The notes: a model not told the origin generated them from the sequence alone. DNA of 64,000 nt from Cryptomeria japonica (GCF_030272615.1 NC_081408.1:311197118-311261117), one strand, 5' to 3'; shown: positions 1-11,699, numbered from the stretch's first letter. Numbers and translations are program-made.

Positions 1-290
1 TAGCAATGAGCTCTAGGAAGTGTGCCTGAATGCATGTACATTTCCCATAATAATATTTTATATACTTTTAACAGGGTATCATCATATTATGGGTAGGTTG
101 CCACCATGGTTTTTCCATTGATCGGGTTTTCCATGTATAAAATTTTGGTGTTATGGTGTTGTGTATATTTACTTTATGTGTTTGCACCTCTCTTTTGTTG
201 ATTTGCATTAAGTTCTTGAAGGATCATCTTAATAAGGTTTAAAATTGTAGAACACCGATTCACCCCTCTCTCAATGTTCCTTGATTCCAA
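1..290 (+). repeat. 3' part of a copia-type LTR (remnant)
   Basis: The segment reads like the last third of a plus-strand copia LTR. It has a chromosomal box gtttttcc...gggttttccatgtataaaa...ttggtgtt at about 108-160, which also occurs in every other copia LTR of this window, then a pyrimidine-rich ttcacccctctc stretch and an end close to ...gattccaaca at 290. No tRNA-iMet primer-binding site follows, so this is a solo or truncated LTR. Its 5' part would lie outside the window. Confidence 0.65.
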
Positions 291-670
291 CAAGTATCAA
301 TATCAATCAAATACTTAGGCTTTCTATACAAAATTCTAGGAGGTGATCTCAAAGTTTGAGTTTCCTCAATATTAGGAATGTTAACAAAAATTGGGATAGA
401 TGACATACCTTCAATTAGAGATAAAATAAAGATGTACCTTGAAATTAAGATATAGAAGATTTGTAACTCCAACATTTGAAGTTGTGTGATGTACTTGCAA
501 AACGAGATGCAAAAGATGGTGTAACTCCAACATTTGAGAACAATGGTGATGTACTTTCATTGTGAGATGTTGTAGAAGATGTGGATTCAACATGAGATGT
601 TGTAGATGGTGTGCCTTCAACTTGGCTCTTGGTAGATGATGTGCCTCCAACCTTGTAGTTCAATTATCTC
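260..670 (-). pseudogene. copia pol fragment: Ser/Thr-rich linker between integrase and RT
   Basis: Read on the minus strand, 445-663 encodes five to six degenerate copies of a ten-residue unit of the form V-E-x-T-x-S-T-T-S-H. About 300-400 encodes a stretch ending R-S-P-P-R-I-L-Y-R-K-P-K-Y-L-I-D, which resembles the basic linker just before RT in copia polyproteins. Frame changes and the lack of flanking integrase or RT sequence mark it as a remnant. The linker assignment rests on a short motif and is tentative. Confidence 0.4.
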
Positions 671-1576
671 ATTGCATGGAGGTTTTGGATCTATTGTCTT
701 TGTGATGCTAATTAAACATCTCTTTTGTATTACATGGATATTTCATGTTCCTCTTGAATAGGAATGTCTTTTTCTATAGTGTTCAATTTTCTTCCTTCAT
801 GAAGTAGCCACATTCTTTCTCTTTTATTTGCATTGTTGGCTTCACACTTATCTAGTGTTAGAATCATTTCTCATTTCCTTAGCATGGTGATGAACTCTAC
901 ATGTATTCACAAGATGTAGAGATTAGCTCATAGCTTTTGTTATGAAAATCATCTACTCTAAAATTCTAAATTATAAAAAATCCTAAATTTTGTTATGGAA
1001 ATCATATACTCTAAATTATGAAAATCTTAATATTAATGCACTCATTATATTATTCTCTCATTGATTTGTAGTTAAATTGTATATTATGAAATTTAAATAG
1101 AAAAACACATAATGAAAATATTATCATGTAACTTTCTTTGGTATCTTAATATGCTTGCACTCATTATATTACACTTACATCGATCTCTAGTTATTTCTTA
1201 TTATAAAATTTAAACAAATAAAATCATATTGAACATATAAATAATAAAAACATGAGAAAATTCCCTCATACAATAAAAATCACACCAAAATCTTCAAATT
1301 TTTGTCTTCTAGGGTGTCCAACAAGTAAAAAGGTGGTCAAATGGTGATGGAATATGCTATGATATGTCAACATAATGAAAAGGCGTATATTTGCCATTAT
1401 CAAATAAAATAGCAGACCAAACCAGAGAATGTGGGGCAGATTCACGGATCTAATGTCCCTTTTTACAATTTTTCAATGGCAGGGCATATGGTGTGTACCA
1501 AATTTGGCACTAGCCATATTTGGCTATCACTAAATTTGGTACATGCCAAATGTTCTCAATCATCATTTTTAAAATT
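671..1576. other. AT-rich stretch without recognisable features
   Basis: This is AT-rich sequence with short self-similar patches: ctctaaattatgaaaat-type phrases recur around 950-1020, and tcattatattacactta-type phrases around 1045 and 1155. I see no coding frame with recognisable domains, no LTR ends and no RNA gene on either strand. It is probably old decayed repeat DNA. Confidence 0.5.
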
Positions 1577-1736
1577 CAACAAATGGGGAGAGAGAGAGAG
1601 GGGGGGGAGGGAAATAATAAGAGGGAGAGAGGGATAGGGAATAGATACGATGGGGGAGGGAGAGAGGGAGAGAAACTTTAGAGAGAAAGAGAGGGTGAGA
1701 GGGAATTGTAATTAAGAGAGAAAGAGAAAGGGAGAG
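1577..1736. repeat. GA-rich purine tract (impure microsatellite)
   Basis: About 160 bases are almost entirely purine on the plus strand, mostly gagaga and ggga units with a run of eight or more G near 1600. The tract ends exactly where the split LTR of G2 begins (tgaagcaatc at 1737), so it was part of the target or has expanded beside the LTR. Confidence 0.7.
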
Positions 1737-2267
1737 TGAAGCAATCACTGGTGAGGAGGGACCTCAAAGAGATCAATCCAGACTAGTGAGCAATAGTAAA
1801 CACAATACAAACACAAAGATATGATAGAGGCAATGCATAACAAGTTCTTTTATTTCATGAAAATTGATTTCAACCAACTAGTAACAACCAGGTTATAGCA
1901 TAATCGGCTCACAAGCCTAGTAGAACATACATAATAGGTCACATACAGGACCTTGAATCTTAAGATCTATCTTCTATGCACATTCTCGCTACCTCATTCT
2001 TTTATTGATTCCATTCTAATGCATAATTACAATTATTTATATCGATCCAAAGGATCCAGTCAGCCCAAAAAGGATCAAAACCCGAAGAACAAGACCTAAC
2101 GTATAAAATAAACAAGGTTGGCCTTCGCCAAGAGATTCCTCGGGAAAATCCAAAGGATGAAACTTAGATCAAGGGAAAAGGTTGGCCACATACCAAGGAA
2201 CATCAAAATCAATGCCCAAGGCTCTGCAAGATTTAGAAGGGGTTTCAGTAGATCACCAAAATAGGTC
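1737..2267 (-). repeat. chromovirus G2: 3' LTR, distal part (U3/R/U5 side)
   Basis: On the minus strand this is a typical gypsy LTR end. A TATA-like gatataaat (about 2034-2042) is followed by aataaaag poly(A)-like signals (about 1998-2006 and 1845-1855) and ends ...gtgattgcttca at 1737. The other part of the same LTR is at about 11407-11683; the two are separated by element A, whose AGGTC duplication covers 2263-2267 and 11402-11406. Joined length would be about 0.8 kb. No second copy lies in the window, so the outer limits rest on TG/CA ends only. Confidence 0.65.
2034..2042 (-). promoter_or_regulatory. TATA-like box of the G2 LTR
   Basis: Minus-strand gatataaat lies inside the split G2 LTR, about 40 bases upstream of an aataaaag motif. 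This is the order expected for U3/R in gypsy LTRs. It is a motif match only. Confidence 0.35.
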
Positions 2268-3747
2268 TGATGCAGAGCCCTTTATACACCTAAGGATAGG
2301 TCCAAAAGGTTTAGTTTGACCCCTTCAAGTGATGACATGGATCCTACAAAAAGGACTCCACACCTTAAGGTTTGAATACTCACACTCCTCTAGAGTAGCA
2401 CCTACTCAAGATGAGTAAATGGCTTCAACATGCCTCACCATGACTCCTTCTCTTGGAGGCCTTGGATTTGGTCAATTCATGACACCTGGGACCTATTCCA
2501 AACATTGATTTTGGGCCTAGGCATCAATGCCCTATACCTCCCTTGGAAACCTACCCCCTAGGCTAGTAGCCCTATTTGACGGGTATTTTGCCCTTAACTC
2601 CAAAATATTGAACACAACCTAGAAAAATATTTACCATTCCAGATACTCTTTATGGAGTTACACTCATCCCCAAAAGGGTTTTGCAAGATCTGCAACCTAT
2701 GGATCTGAACCCCTTAGAATCCTAGAGACCTAATTAGGGCAATTAGGCTTAATTTACAAAGCAACACAAATTTAAAGACTCTCAAATACAAAAAAAATGT
2801 CATTAGCATGTGGGGGATCATAAATAACCTCTAATTCCAGGGTTGTATGCCTAGAATCCACCGCTATAAGATTTTAGGATGACTGTCCTAACTTTGTGCA
2901 AGTTAGTCACATGGAGATACCTACCTATATTTGCATCATACTCTTCATAATGAAGCCTCCCCTGAAAAAAACCATGAAAATAATAGAATACACAGACCAA
3001 TATTTCATTCCACCAAAGGAAAGAACTTCTAGATGAGTGGGATGCAAGATATGGCCATTTTTAAGCAAAACCCTAGCCAAACCCTTGCTTTCCGGGTTAC
3101 GGTCAGTAAAACAAGGGGTTCTCATTGCTCAAAGAAGATCAAGTCCTTAAGCCACAACAAAAACAAAGGTAACTAAATCCTCTACCTACTCCATGAATAT
3201 ATTTGTCAAATCCAATCCGTACAATGGCATATAACAACAAGTTTAGAATTTTAGGGAAAAACTCAGTTTTCTGTCTTATTATGCTTTCAAACTTCAATCG
3301 CCAATCACACCAACCTTGGGAATAAATTCCACAAGGTATATAGGCCTTCTCCAAATGTTTTCCAACCAAATTTGAATAGGTTGGAGCCATTGAGAGGCTT
3401 ACATCAACTGAAATTTGAAAAGTTGCACTTTTGCTTGCAAAAGTTGCATTTTTGACAAAAGTTGTCAACCAAACCAAGTTTGGGATCCACACAATTTGGA
3501 TCAACCAAACACCACCTACACACCCTCAAATCCTATAAAACATCAAAAGAAACATCATTCTACCCCTATTTACCAAATTGTCCAAATTGGGTTATCAAGA
3601 TGCCTAATTTGGGACATTGGTTTACATAGTGGGTTCCTTATTGAAAACATGAAAATACCCAAATAAAAGACACTCAAAATGATCCTAAGATCCTATTCCT
3701 CATCCTCTGATCCATGAATGGCTTTTTGAAGAGGTTCCCCTCCACCA
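2268..3747 (-). repeat. Element A 3' LTR (1,480 bp)
   Basis: This aligns throughout with 8478-11401 once the insertion in that copy is removed; for example, tgatgcagagccc... starts both and tgaagaggt[t/g]cccct[c/g]cacca ends both. The inner end is 3747, next to a weak purine run (minus strand ctctcaaggaata) that would be the polypurine tract. Confidence 0.92.
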
Positions 3748-3779
3748 TATTCCTTGAGAGAAGAGATCTCAAGCCACTT

Positions 3780-4396
3780 GAGATAAAATTTTGGAGGTCT
3801 ACACCATGGTTGGAGATTTGGTTTTCTATCATCCAAACTTCTTTAGAGTCAGGTTTGCCCTACCAAGCCACCAAATACTCTTTGTACTCCTTGTTCCTTG
3901 TTCTCTTTGTGACTCTATTATCTAGAACCTTGCTCAATCTTGGTGGATCATTCTTTGGAATATCATCATCTACTGCAACCTGCATTGGTTCCTCCTATTC
4001 ATTACCATTTCCTTTGTAAGGTGTTAGATCACATACATTGAAAATGGGTGACAATCCAAGATCAAGAGGAAGTTGGATTTTAGAAGCATTCTTCCCACAC
4101 TTCTTCAAAATTTGATAGGGTCCAATCTTCTTCTACATGATCTTTGTGTGTTTACCTTTTGGGAGTCTCCCTTTCTTCAAATGTACCCATACTAAGACCC
4201 CAACATCAAACTACACATCCCTCTTTTTCTTGTCAGCATAAGCCTTGTACTTCTTTGCAGATTGTTGAAGATGAGACTTCACTTGATCATGTACCTCCTT
4301 GATGGTTGATGCAAAAGATTCACCATCTGCACTAATGGATTCTTCTTTAGGTAACTCCCTCAACTCTAACACACCTCTTGGGTGGATTCCATACAC
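3780..4396 (-). pseudogene. Element A integrase C-terminus and chromodomain (broken)
   Basis: The minus strand encodes the integrase tail: a basic segment with Y-G-I-H-P-R-G near 4396, then a GPY/F module (K-I-G-P-Y-Q-I-L-K-K) near 4080-4140. It closes with a chromodomain-like stretch around 3810-3900 containing K-E-Y-L-V-A-W and K-P-D-S-K-E-V-W-M. The codon after W in the chromodomain is TAG. In chromoviruses this domain binds modified histones and steers integration. Other stops are scattered through the segment. The chromodomain puts A in the chromovirus branch; the clade within it is not decided here. Confidence 0.75.
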
Positions 4397-4469
4397 AATT
4401 TGGAAAGGAGATTTCCCAGTGCTTCTATTTATGGTGCCATTGTATGAGAACTCTTCCTATGATAGTATG

Positions 4470-5084
4470 TTGTCCCATTTTTCTCCATGTTGTCTTGTCA
4501 AGCATCTTAATAGGTTCCCCAAGGACCTATTGACAACTTATGTTTGTCCATCTATTTGGGGATGGTAGGTTGATGAGAAAGCTAGGTTGGTTCCCAACTT
4601 CTTCCAAAGGGTCCTCCAAAAATGCCCTATCAACTTCACATACTTGTCTGAAACTATGTTTAGAGGCAACCCATGTATCCTGACTATCTCTTTGAAAAAT
4701 AAGTCTGCAACATATGAGGCATCACAAGAGGTTTTACATGGCAAGAAATGAGCTATTTTTCTAAATTTGTCCACCACTACAAAAACACTGTCAAACCCCC
4801 TCCTTGTCCTAGGCAGACCCAACACAAAATCCATGCTTATGCTCTCCCATGGCCTAGAAGGAATGGGTAAGGGTTGGTACAAACCTACATTGGTGGATTT
4901 CCCTTTGGCTTTTTGACAAATCACACGTCTCTACAAACCTCCTAACATCTGCCTACAACTTAGGCCAGTAGTAGTGTCATTTCACAAGGTTAAGTGTCTT
5001 GTCAAGGCCAAAATGACCTACCATTGCTCCACAATGCTTCTCCCTAATAATATTTAGTCTCATTGAACACTTGGGTATACATAA
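4470..5084 (-). pseudogene. Element A integrase: zinc-binding domain and catalytic core (broken)
   Basis: The zinc-binding H2C2 part (with H-F-G-L-D-K and C-V-I-C-Q-K-A-K) runs from about 5075 to 4910. The core follows, with the first Asp in S-M-D-F-V-L-G-L-P and the second in I-V-S-D-K. The expected D-R-D there reads D-K-Y. The conserved H-P-Q-x-D-G-Q-T-E block ends in a TAA exactly where the third catalytic residue, Glu, should be (about 4528-4530). The enzyme would insert cDNA into the chromosome; this copy cannot. Confidence 0.85.
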
Positions 5085-6600
5085 CTATCCACACTTGAAT
5101 AGAAATCCATCTTGTATCAGAAACTCAAAGAATTCAGCATGATACCTCTCACCAAAAGACTCACATACCTTGCAGATCTCTCCAAAATCTTCATCAGCAT
5201 CATACATGTTCTTCAAGGAGTCAATACCAATGTTTTCTATCTTAATTTGGTTGATGGTTAAGACCCTCCTCCTCAAGGCATCTACAACTTTGTTCTTGAC
5301 CCCCTTTTTATATTTGAGGTTGAAGATGAAGGCTTGTAGGGTCTCTACCCATTTCATGTGCCCGTGGTTAACTTCTCTTGGTTGTTTATGAAACTTAGAG
5401 CCTAGTTATCAGTGAAAACTATGAACTCTTTTGGCAATAAATAGTGCCTCCACTTCTTGAATGACTAGACTAAAGCATACATCTCCAAATCATAGGACGA
5501 GTATCTCCTCTTGGCATCTTCTAGTTTCTCACTAAAAAGGGAAATTGGCCTTCCCTCCTAACTAAGTACTGCCCCAATATCCATTTGTCTTGCATCACAT
5601 TCCACCTAAAATATCTTGTTGAAGTTAGGTTGGGCAAGGACGGGTTGTTCTGCATCTTTGTTTTTCAAGGTCTCAAATGAGTCATCTGCCTCCTTGGTCC
5701 AACTAAACCTGCAGTTTTGTCCTCCTTTTATGGTTTCAAGCATTGGTGCACAAACATGACTAAATCCCCTTATAAACTTCCTATAAAAAATTTCTAAGCC
5801 ATGGAAACTTTGGACATCATTCATGGTTTTAGGTTGGCCAAGATAGGATAACACTTACCTTCTCTTGATCCATTTTCAACTCACCTTGTGAGATTGCAAA
5901 GCCCAAGTAAATGATCTCCTCCTACATGAATAAACACATCCAAATTTATCATTAGCTGCTCTCTTAATGTAGCCTTTTGAGGACCATATCTACATGTTTG
6001 AGGTGCTCTTCCCTTGTGTGACTAAAGATCAAGATATCATCTAGGTATACTATTACAAAATTGCCTATGAACTCCACCAAGGCCTCAATCATCAACCTCA
6101 TAAAGGTACTAGGGGCATTGGACAACCCAAATGGCAAAACTTTCCACTCATATAACCCCTCATTGGTTTTAAAAGTTGTTTTCCATTCATCCCTTGGCCT
6201 TATTCTAATTTGATGGTATCCACTTTTTAGATCCAATTTGGTGAAATATTTCGCACTCTGCAAGCAATCAAGTAAATCATCTATCTAAGGGATTGGGAAC
6301 CTATACCTTATAGTTATCTTGTTGACGGCCCTTCAGTTTGTGCATAGCTTCTAAGTGCCTTCTTTCTTGGGTACAAGGACAAAAAGTACTACACATGGGC
6401 TTAGAATTTTTCCCTTAGTCCTGATTCTAGCAACTCCTCAATTTGTCTTTCCAACTCTGCATTCTGGTCTGGAGTAAGCTTGTATGCTGCTTTATTTGGT
6501 AGGGTATATCCAAGGATCAAATCTATGCAATGACTTGTTTCTCTCACTAGTGGCAGGGATCTTGGCATTCCATCTAAGATGATGCCTTTGTACTTGTCAA
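5085..6600 (-). pseudogene. Element A reverse transcriptase and RNase H (broken)
   Basis: RT comes first on the minus strand. Motif [11 protein letters not shown] lies near 6230 and the active-site box V-Y-L-D-D-I-L near 6040, followed by the thumb with F-H-G-L-E-I-F-Y-R-K-F-I near 5790. RNase H follows, poorly preserved, and ends with A-L-R-R-R where D-A-L-S-R-R is usual (near 5275). At least four in-frame stops interrupt the start of RT (6264-6420), and further stops lie between 5358 and 5605. It copied the element's RNA in the particle and removed the RNA strand. Confidence 0.85.
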
Positions 6601-6604
6601 GTAA

Positions 6605-7384
6605 CTATTTTACTGTAGGGTCTAAGTGCCTTTGTCCTTCTTTCTTCTCTGCAAACTGCTCCTTCTTTGTCACCTTGGACTTGGGAATAAGGGCATAGCA
6701 AACCGCATCCTTCTCTACAATCTCCTTCATAAGTTGTTTTCCTTCTACCAGTAACACTTTGGCATCCTTCCCCTTTGATTCCATCTTATTCTCCATCAAA
6801 GGTAAAATTTCTATCACCTTACCATCTTTGGTGATTGAATAGGTGTTTCTAACCCCATCATGATAAGCCTTCAAATCAAACTGCCAGGGTCTCCCAAATA
6901 GGAGATGACATGCATCCATCTTGTCTATATCAAATAGAAATCTATCCTTGTATGATCCAATCTGAAACTCTACCCAATCCTGCTCTTCTACCACTTCTTG
7001 CTGACATTGTGTGAGCCATGAGACCTTGTAGGAGTGAGGATGTGGTGACCTTCTCAGCTTAAGATTCTCTACCATTTCAAGTGACACAAAATTTTCACTA
7101 GACCCAGAGTCTATCAAGACCTTGCATACCTTTCCTCCTGCCCTACAGGTAGTTTTGAAAAGAGAATTTCTTTGTGGGGGCTCCTTATCAGGTACCTTCA
7201 TGGTGGTCACTTCTCTCCTCATCATTAGAGCCTCTCCTCTTTCAGGGTAGCCATAGCTATCAGGAGTATTGATGCTTTTATAGGTGTTTTCACTTGCCAC
7301 ACTTTGGCAATCAGATTCCTGCACCAAGTTAATCCTCCTTTCTCCCATGGAGCTTATAGCCTTCTCCGGACACCTATTGGCCAT
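6605..7384 (-). pseudogene. Element A aspartic protease region (open frame)
   Basis: An uninterrupted 259-codon frame starts inside the gag zinc knuckle and contains the retropepsin active-site motif L-I-D-S-G-S-S-E-N-F-V near residue 90. It also has G-R-P-W-Q-F-D near residue 167, as in other plant gypsy proteases. The protease would cleave the Gag-Pol precursor. The frame is the longest intact piece of A, but upstream and downstream stops mean it cannot be made as part of a polyprotein. Confidence 0.8.
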
Positions 7385-8428
7385 GTGCCCCTCTTGGTTT
7401 CAGTTGTAACATCTAGGAGGTCCTCTGCCTTGGGATCTTCCTCATAATGGTCTTCTGCCTCTAAAGTTCCCTGTTTGATTGTAGCCTCCTCCTTCGTTGT
7501 AACTGCTCTCTCCTCTGGTGCCTTCTTGATTAGACTCACCTTGGTATCCAGCACCATTTCCTTTGCCTCTAAAAGGACTTCTTCCCCCTCTTTGTTGTCT
7601 CCCTTTTCCTCTACTATTTTGTTCCTGCCTCCTCTTTAGCTTCTCCTCCACCTTAAGTACCAACTGGAAACATTTTTGGACTGTCTCCGAGGTGTGGAGA
7701 TTCAAATCTTCTTGGATGAAAAATATCAATCCATTGAGATATCTCACCACTTTTTAATCCTTACTCTCCTTTACCTTGGTCTTCACACCCAACTTCATGA
7801 ATTCCTTTGTGTAGGAACTTACATCCATCTCCTTTTGCTTCAAGTTTTGTCTCCTCTTGTGCAATTGGACATTATAGTCCATTGGAACATAGGCTTCCTT
7901 CACCAAAGCCATCATCTTCTTCCAAGTAGCAACTCTTCTCTTCCCCTCTTTCACCCTCTCATCTTCGATGAAATTCCACCAAGTTAGTGCAGCCCCTTTC
8001 ATTTTAGATTGGGCCATTTTCACCCTTTGGTGCTCTGGTATGTCTTCACTCTCAAAGAAATTATCTAAGGAGTCTATCCACTCCATTACTATATCAAGTT
8101 CTATCTTACCTACAAACACTGGCAGATCCAATTTTACATCCATCATTCTCCTTTCCATGGACTTGAGGACACTCATCAAGGGTCTCTGGTCTGTGGGAAC
8201 CTCTAGTTCTTCCTGCCTAGGGATCTCCTCTTCATCCCTTTCTTCAATTCCTTGAGAGTCTCTCTCTCCCCTCTCCACTTTGCCCTTCAACTCATCCATT
8301 TCATTTATCAAGGCCTAAATCTTAGCCCTGAGTGCTCTGCTCTCTTCCATCTTCTTCTTCACCAAGATGGCCACCTTAGCATTGGTCATCCTTGATGGGA
8401 GATCTTGGGATCCCTTTTCCTCTAACAT
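7385..8428 (-). pseudogene. Element A gag: capsid and nucleocapsid (broken)
   Basis: The first ATG after the primer site is at 8428. About 37 codons on, a TAG interrupts the frame, which resumes at 8311. The capsid part has M-K-G-A-A-L-T-W-W near 8040, the usual retrotransposon gag signature, then a basic Arg/Gly-rich tail (7560-7650). The CCHC knuckle lies at about 7375-7420: C-Y-N is followed by TGA where the second Cys should be, then G-H-M-A-N-R-C. Two codon changes therefore disable it. A frame change lies near 7750. Confidence 0.85.
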
Positions 8429-8463
8429 CTTGTCTTCTTCTTTGGTTTAAAGGATACTCCTAA

Positions 8464-8475
8464 GCTCTGATACCA
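8464..8475 (-). other. Element A primer-binding site (tRNA-iMet)
   Basis: Minus-strand tggtatcagagc lies two bases inside the 5' LTR end and is complementary to the 3' end of initiator tRNA-Met. This is the normal minus-strand primer site of chromoviruses, and it fixes the orientation of A. Confidence 0.9.
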
Positions 8476-8477
8476 CT

Positions 8478-11401
8478 TGATGCAGAGCCCTTCACACACC
8501 TAAGGATAGGTCCAAAAGTTTTAGTTTGACTCCTTCAAGTGATAACAAGGATCCTATAAAAAGGACTCCACACCTTAAGGTTTGAATACTCACACTCCTC
8601 TAGACTAGCACCTACTCAAGATTAGTAAATGGCTTCAACATCTCTAACATTCCTCACCATGACTCTTTCTCTTGGGGGCCTTGGTTTTGGTCAATTCATG
8701 ACACCTGGAACCTATTCCAAACATTGATTTTGGACTTAGGCATCACTGCCCTATACCTCCCTTGGAAACCTACCCCTTGGGCTAGTAGCCCTATTTGATG
8801 GGTATTTTGCCCTTAACTCAAAAATATTGAACACAACCTAACAAACTATTTACCATTATAGATACCCTTTATGGAGTTACACTCATCCCCAAAAGGGATT
8901 GACAAGATCTGCAACCTAAGGGTCTGAACCCCTTAGAAGCCTAGAGACCTAATTAGGGCGATTAGGCCTAATTTACAAAGAAACACCAATTTGAAGACTC
9001 TCAACTAAAAAAACAACTTCATGAGCATGTGGGGGATCATTAATAGCCTCTAATTCCATGTTTTCATGCCTAGAATCCACCACTATAAGATTTTAGGATG
9101 ACTATCCTAGCTTTGTGCAAGGTAGTCACATGGAGATGCCTACCTAGATTTGCATCATACTCTTCACAACGAAGCCTCCCTCACAAAAACCCATGAAAAT
9201 ATTAGAATAGACTGACCAATATTGTATTACACCAAAGGAAAGAACTTCTAGATGAGTGGGATGCAAGATGTGGCTATTTTAGGCGAAACCCTAGCCAAAC
9301 CCTTGCTTTCCGGGTTACAGTTGATTAATAATGATGAATAGTAAATACCTAATAGGTACTAAGAGGGGGGGTGAATTAGTACAGACAAAAATTTCTCCAA
9401 GAACTTAAAACTGCAAAGACTGCACTAGTGGCAAACAACATCATCAACCTAAATCAAGACAATACTGGTGAAACATAGTAAGACTATAAAAGACATAAAC
9501 CGATAACACTTAGAACTTCTCAAAACCTGATATCTCATTTCAACTTCACCCATATGCTTAAGCAGGTAATACATTAGAAATACAATGACCATTAGATTAG
9601 CATGATTTACCACTTAACATAAAACACTAAATCATCACACATAACACACTAATTTTTCATGTGGAAACCCAACTGGGAAAAACCACGGTGGGGATGAATA
9701 CCCACAAGTTGTTCTTGAACTCTTCTAAAGTCCTCTCTATTAGGAGCCTAGTCTGGTTAAAGACTTTACAACAAGTTCTTCTAGGAACTGATCTTGCTAG
9801 GGATCACCCGGTTAAGGGATGGCTAAATACCTGGTTAAAGGTTGAAACCCTGTTAAAGGTTACCTTGCAAGAGGATTTGAAGAAATCAATGATTTTGAGT
9901 CACTCTGTTAAAGGTTTTATAGAAATCCTATTAAAGCTACCCAGTAAAGGGATTTTCCAACTACTAAAATGGTTAGAAGTCAATAGGTAATACACTAATC
10001 TAATAATGACACTCAATGCCAAGGCAGATCCACTTCAGTTCCTTTACATCTACAATCACACTCTACAGATCTCTACTCACTTCTCTATTTTGACAAGAAT
10101 CACTTCACATACATTCATTTGCCAACAACTTCAAATGAAAAACATCATTGACCTTATAGATAACAATTAGGTTGGTGGCCAAAACCTAAAACCCTAAGCA
10201 TCTAGGTTATCAATACAATTAGTCCAATCCTGATTGTTTAATCACATTACATAAGATAAAATAATCTTGAACAAATCTCAAGATTTTCTGCATTGTCCGT
10301 TCTTCACCACTTTTGGAAGCTGATAACCCATCACACACTTTCCATGGTTTACTAAGATTTTGCACATTCATGAGGTAGGTAGAATCAATTTCTTCATGCA
10401 AGATCCTCAAGGAAATCATTCATGCGCACAAGGCTGATGTGGAAATGTGATCTAATCTTCATTTAAATGCTAACTCATCATAGGATATCATCGGTCAAAT
10501 TGCACAGACTTGGAATGCATCAACCAAAAACCCTGAAGCTAAGACTACCAACCAGTAGTCATATCAAGTGAAACCCCAATACAAACTTTCCATATACTGG
10601 TTCACTTGCTTCAACATACCTGTTCACACTTCATCATACCGGTTCACTTATACCGATTCATACTTCATCATACCAGTTCACACTTTAGCATATTGACATC
10701 AATGACAACATACACTATCATCATGTCATCAAACTCTGCACATATGCCAACAATAGTTAGTAAAATAAAGGGTTCTCACTACTCAAAGAAGATCAAGACC
10801 TCAAACCACTGCCAAAATAGAGGTAACTCAATCCTCTACCTACTCCATGAATAGATATGTTAGATCCAATCCGTACAATGGTGTATAACAACAAGTTCAG
10901 AATTTTAGGGAAAAACTCAATTTTTTGTCTTATTATGCTTTCAAAATTCAATCACCAATCACACCAACCTTGGGAATCATGTCCACAAGGTATATAGGCC
11001 TTCTCCAAATGGTTTCCAACTGAATTTGAAGAGGTTGGAGCTGTCGAGAGGCTTACATCAATTGAAATTTGAAAAGTTGCACTTTTGCTTGCAAAAGCTG
11101 CATTTTTGACAAAAGTTGTCAATCAAACCAAGTTTAGGATCTGCACAATTTGGCTCAACCAAAAACCACCTACATGCCCTAAAATCCTATAAAACATCAA
11201 AACAAAAATCATTCTACCCCTATTTACCAAATTGTCCAAATTGGCTTATCAAGATGCCTAATTTTGGACATTGGTTTACATGGTGGGGTCCTTATTGAAA
11301 ACATGGAAATGCCCAGACAAAAGACACTCAAAATGATCCTCAGATCCTAGTCCTCATCCTCTAATCCATGAATGGATTTTTGAAGAGGTGCCCCTGCACC
11401 A
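8478..11401 (-). repeat. Element A 5' LTR, interrupted by a solo LTR
   Basis: Without the 1,432-bp insertion this LTR is about 1,492 bp, against 1,480 for its partner. The join is clear: 9311-9322 (cgggttacagtt) and 10755 onward (agttagtaaaa) correspond to an unbroken gggttacggtcagtaaaac in the 3' LTR near 3094. Many single-base differences from the partner LTR indicate an old insertion. Confidence 0.9.
9323..10754 (-). mobile_element. Solo copia-type LTR inside the 5' LTR of A
   Basis: About 1.43 kb is present here and absent from the partner LTR. The flanks share AGTT (9319-9322 and 10755-10758). On the minus strand it begins attgttggcat and contains the copia box ggtttttcccagttgggttttccacatg near 9660-9685. 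It then has the pyrimidine run ttcacccccctct near the other end (about 9370). The AGTT/CAGTT-TAGTT flank fits a worn 5-bp duplication. It has no internal region, so it arose by LTR-LTR recombination. It resembles the LTR of X. Confidence 0.8.
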
Positions 11402-11406
11402 AGGTC

Positions 11407-11683
11407 CAGGCAACCGGTAACAAGAACTGTCAACCAGTGGTAGGAAACTATCAAGGAAACCCATAGTGATATCTTGCCAAAAAATGATCCAAATGCAATG
11501 CGGTCTGGAAATAAGAAATATGATCAAGTCTTCAAGTAGAAACCAACTCCATAGGATTTGGTGAGCCAAAACTGGGACACACTGAAATAAATGCTGAAAT
11601 TGCAAATAGAAAGAAAAAGAAAAAGAAAATGTTTTTGCTTGATGCAAGATTGCTATGAACCGGGGATGCTCCCACATTAGACA
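11407..11683 (-). repeat. chromovirus G2: 3' LTR, proximal part (U3 start)
   Basis: This is the remaining piece of the LTR split by A. It starts on the minus strand near 11675-11683 (tgtctaatgtggg or tgtgggagcatcc; the exact base is unsure) just after the G2 chromodomain tail. It runs to the AGGTC duplication. Its partial U3 continues at 2267 and below. Confidence 0.6.
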
Positions 11684-11699
11684 TCTGGGGTTATTGAAA

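Larger units (their letters stand above)
2268..11401 (-). mobile_element. Element A: near-complete Ty3/gypsy chromovirus with TSD AGGTC
   Basis: Two matching LTRs (2268-3747 and 8478-11401) enclose gag, protease, RT, RNase H, integrase and a chromodomain, all on the minus strand. The target duplication AGGTC is exact at 2263-2267 and 11402-11406. The LTR outer ends fit TG...CA: plus-strand tgatgcag at 2268 and ...tgcacca at 11401. A tRNA-iMet primer site adjoins the 5' LTR at 8464. The element landed in the 3' LTR of G2 and was later hit by a solo LTR at 9323-10754. Stops in every coding domain make it inactive. Confidence 0.92.

Noticed and set aside
1431-1637. Short frame ending in Gly/Arg/Glu-rich sequence
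   Set aside because: It runs into the GA-rich tract and has no domain or support; chance frame.
9661-9990. 109-codon plus-strand frame
   Set aside because: It lies antisense within the solo LTR and covers the LTR motif run; no coding signal.
10188-10210. Telomere-like ccctaaa phrases (aaaacctaaaaccctaagc)
   Set aside because: Only two imperfect units, inside an LTR; no tandem array.
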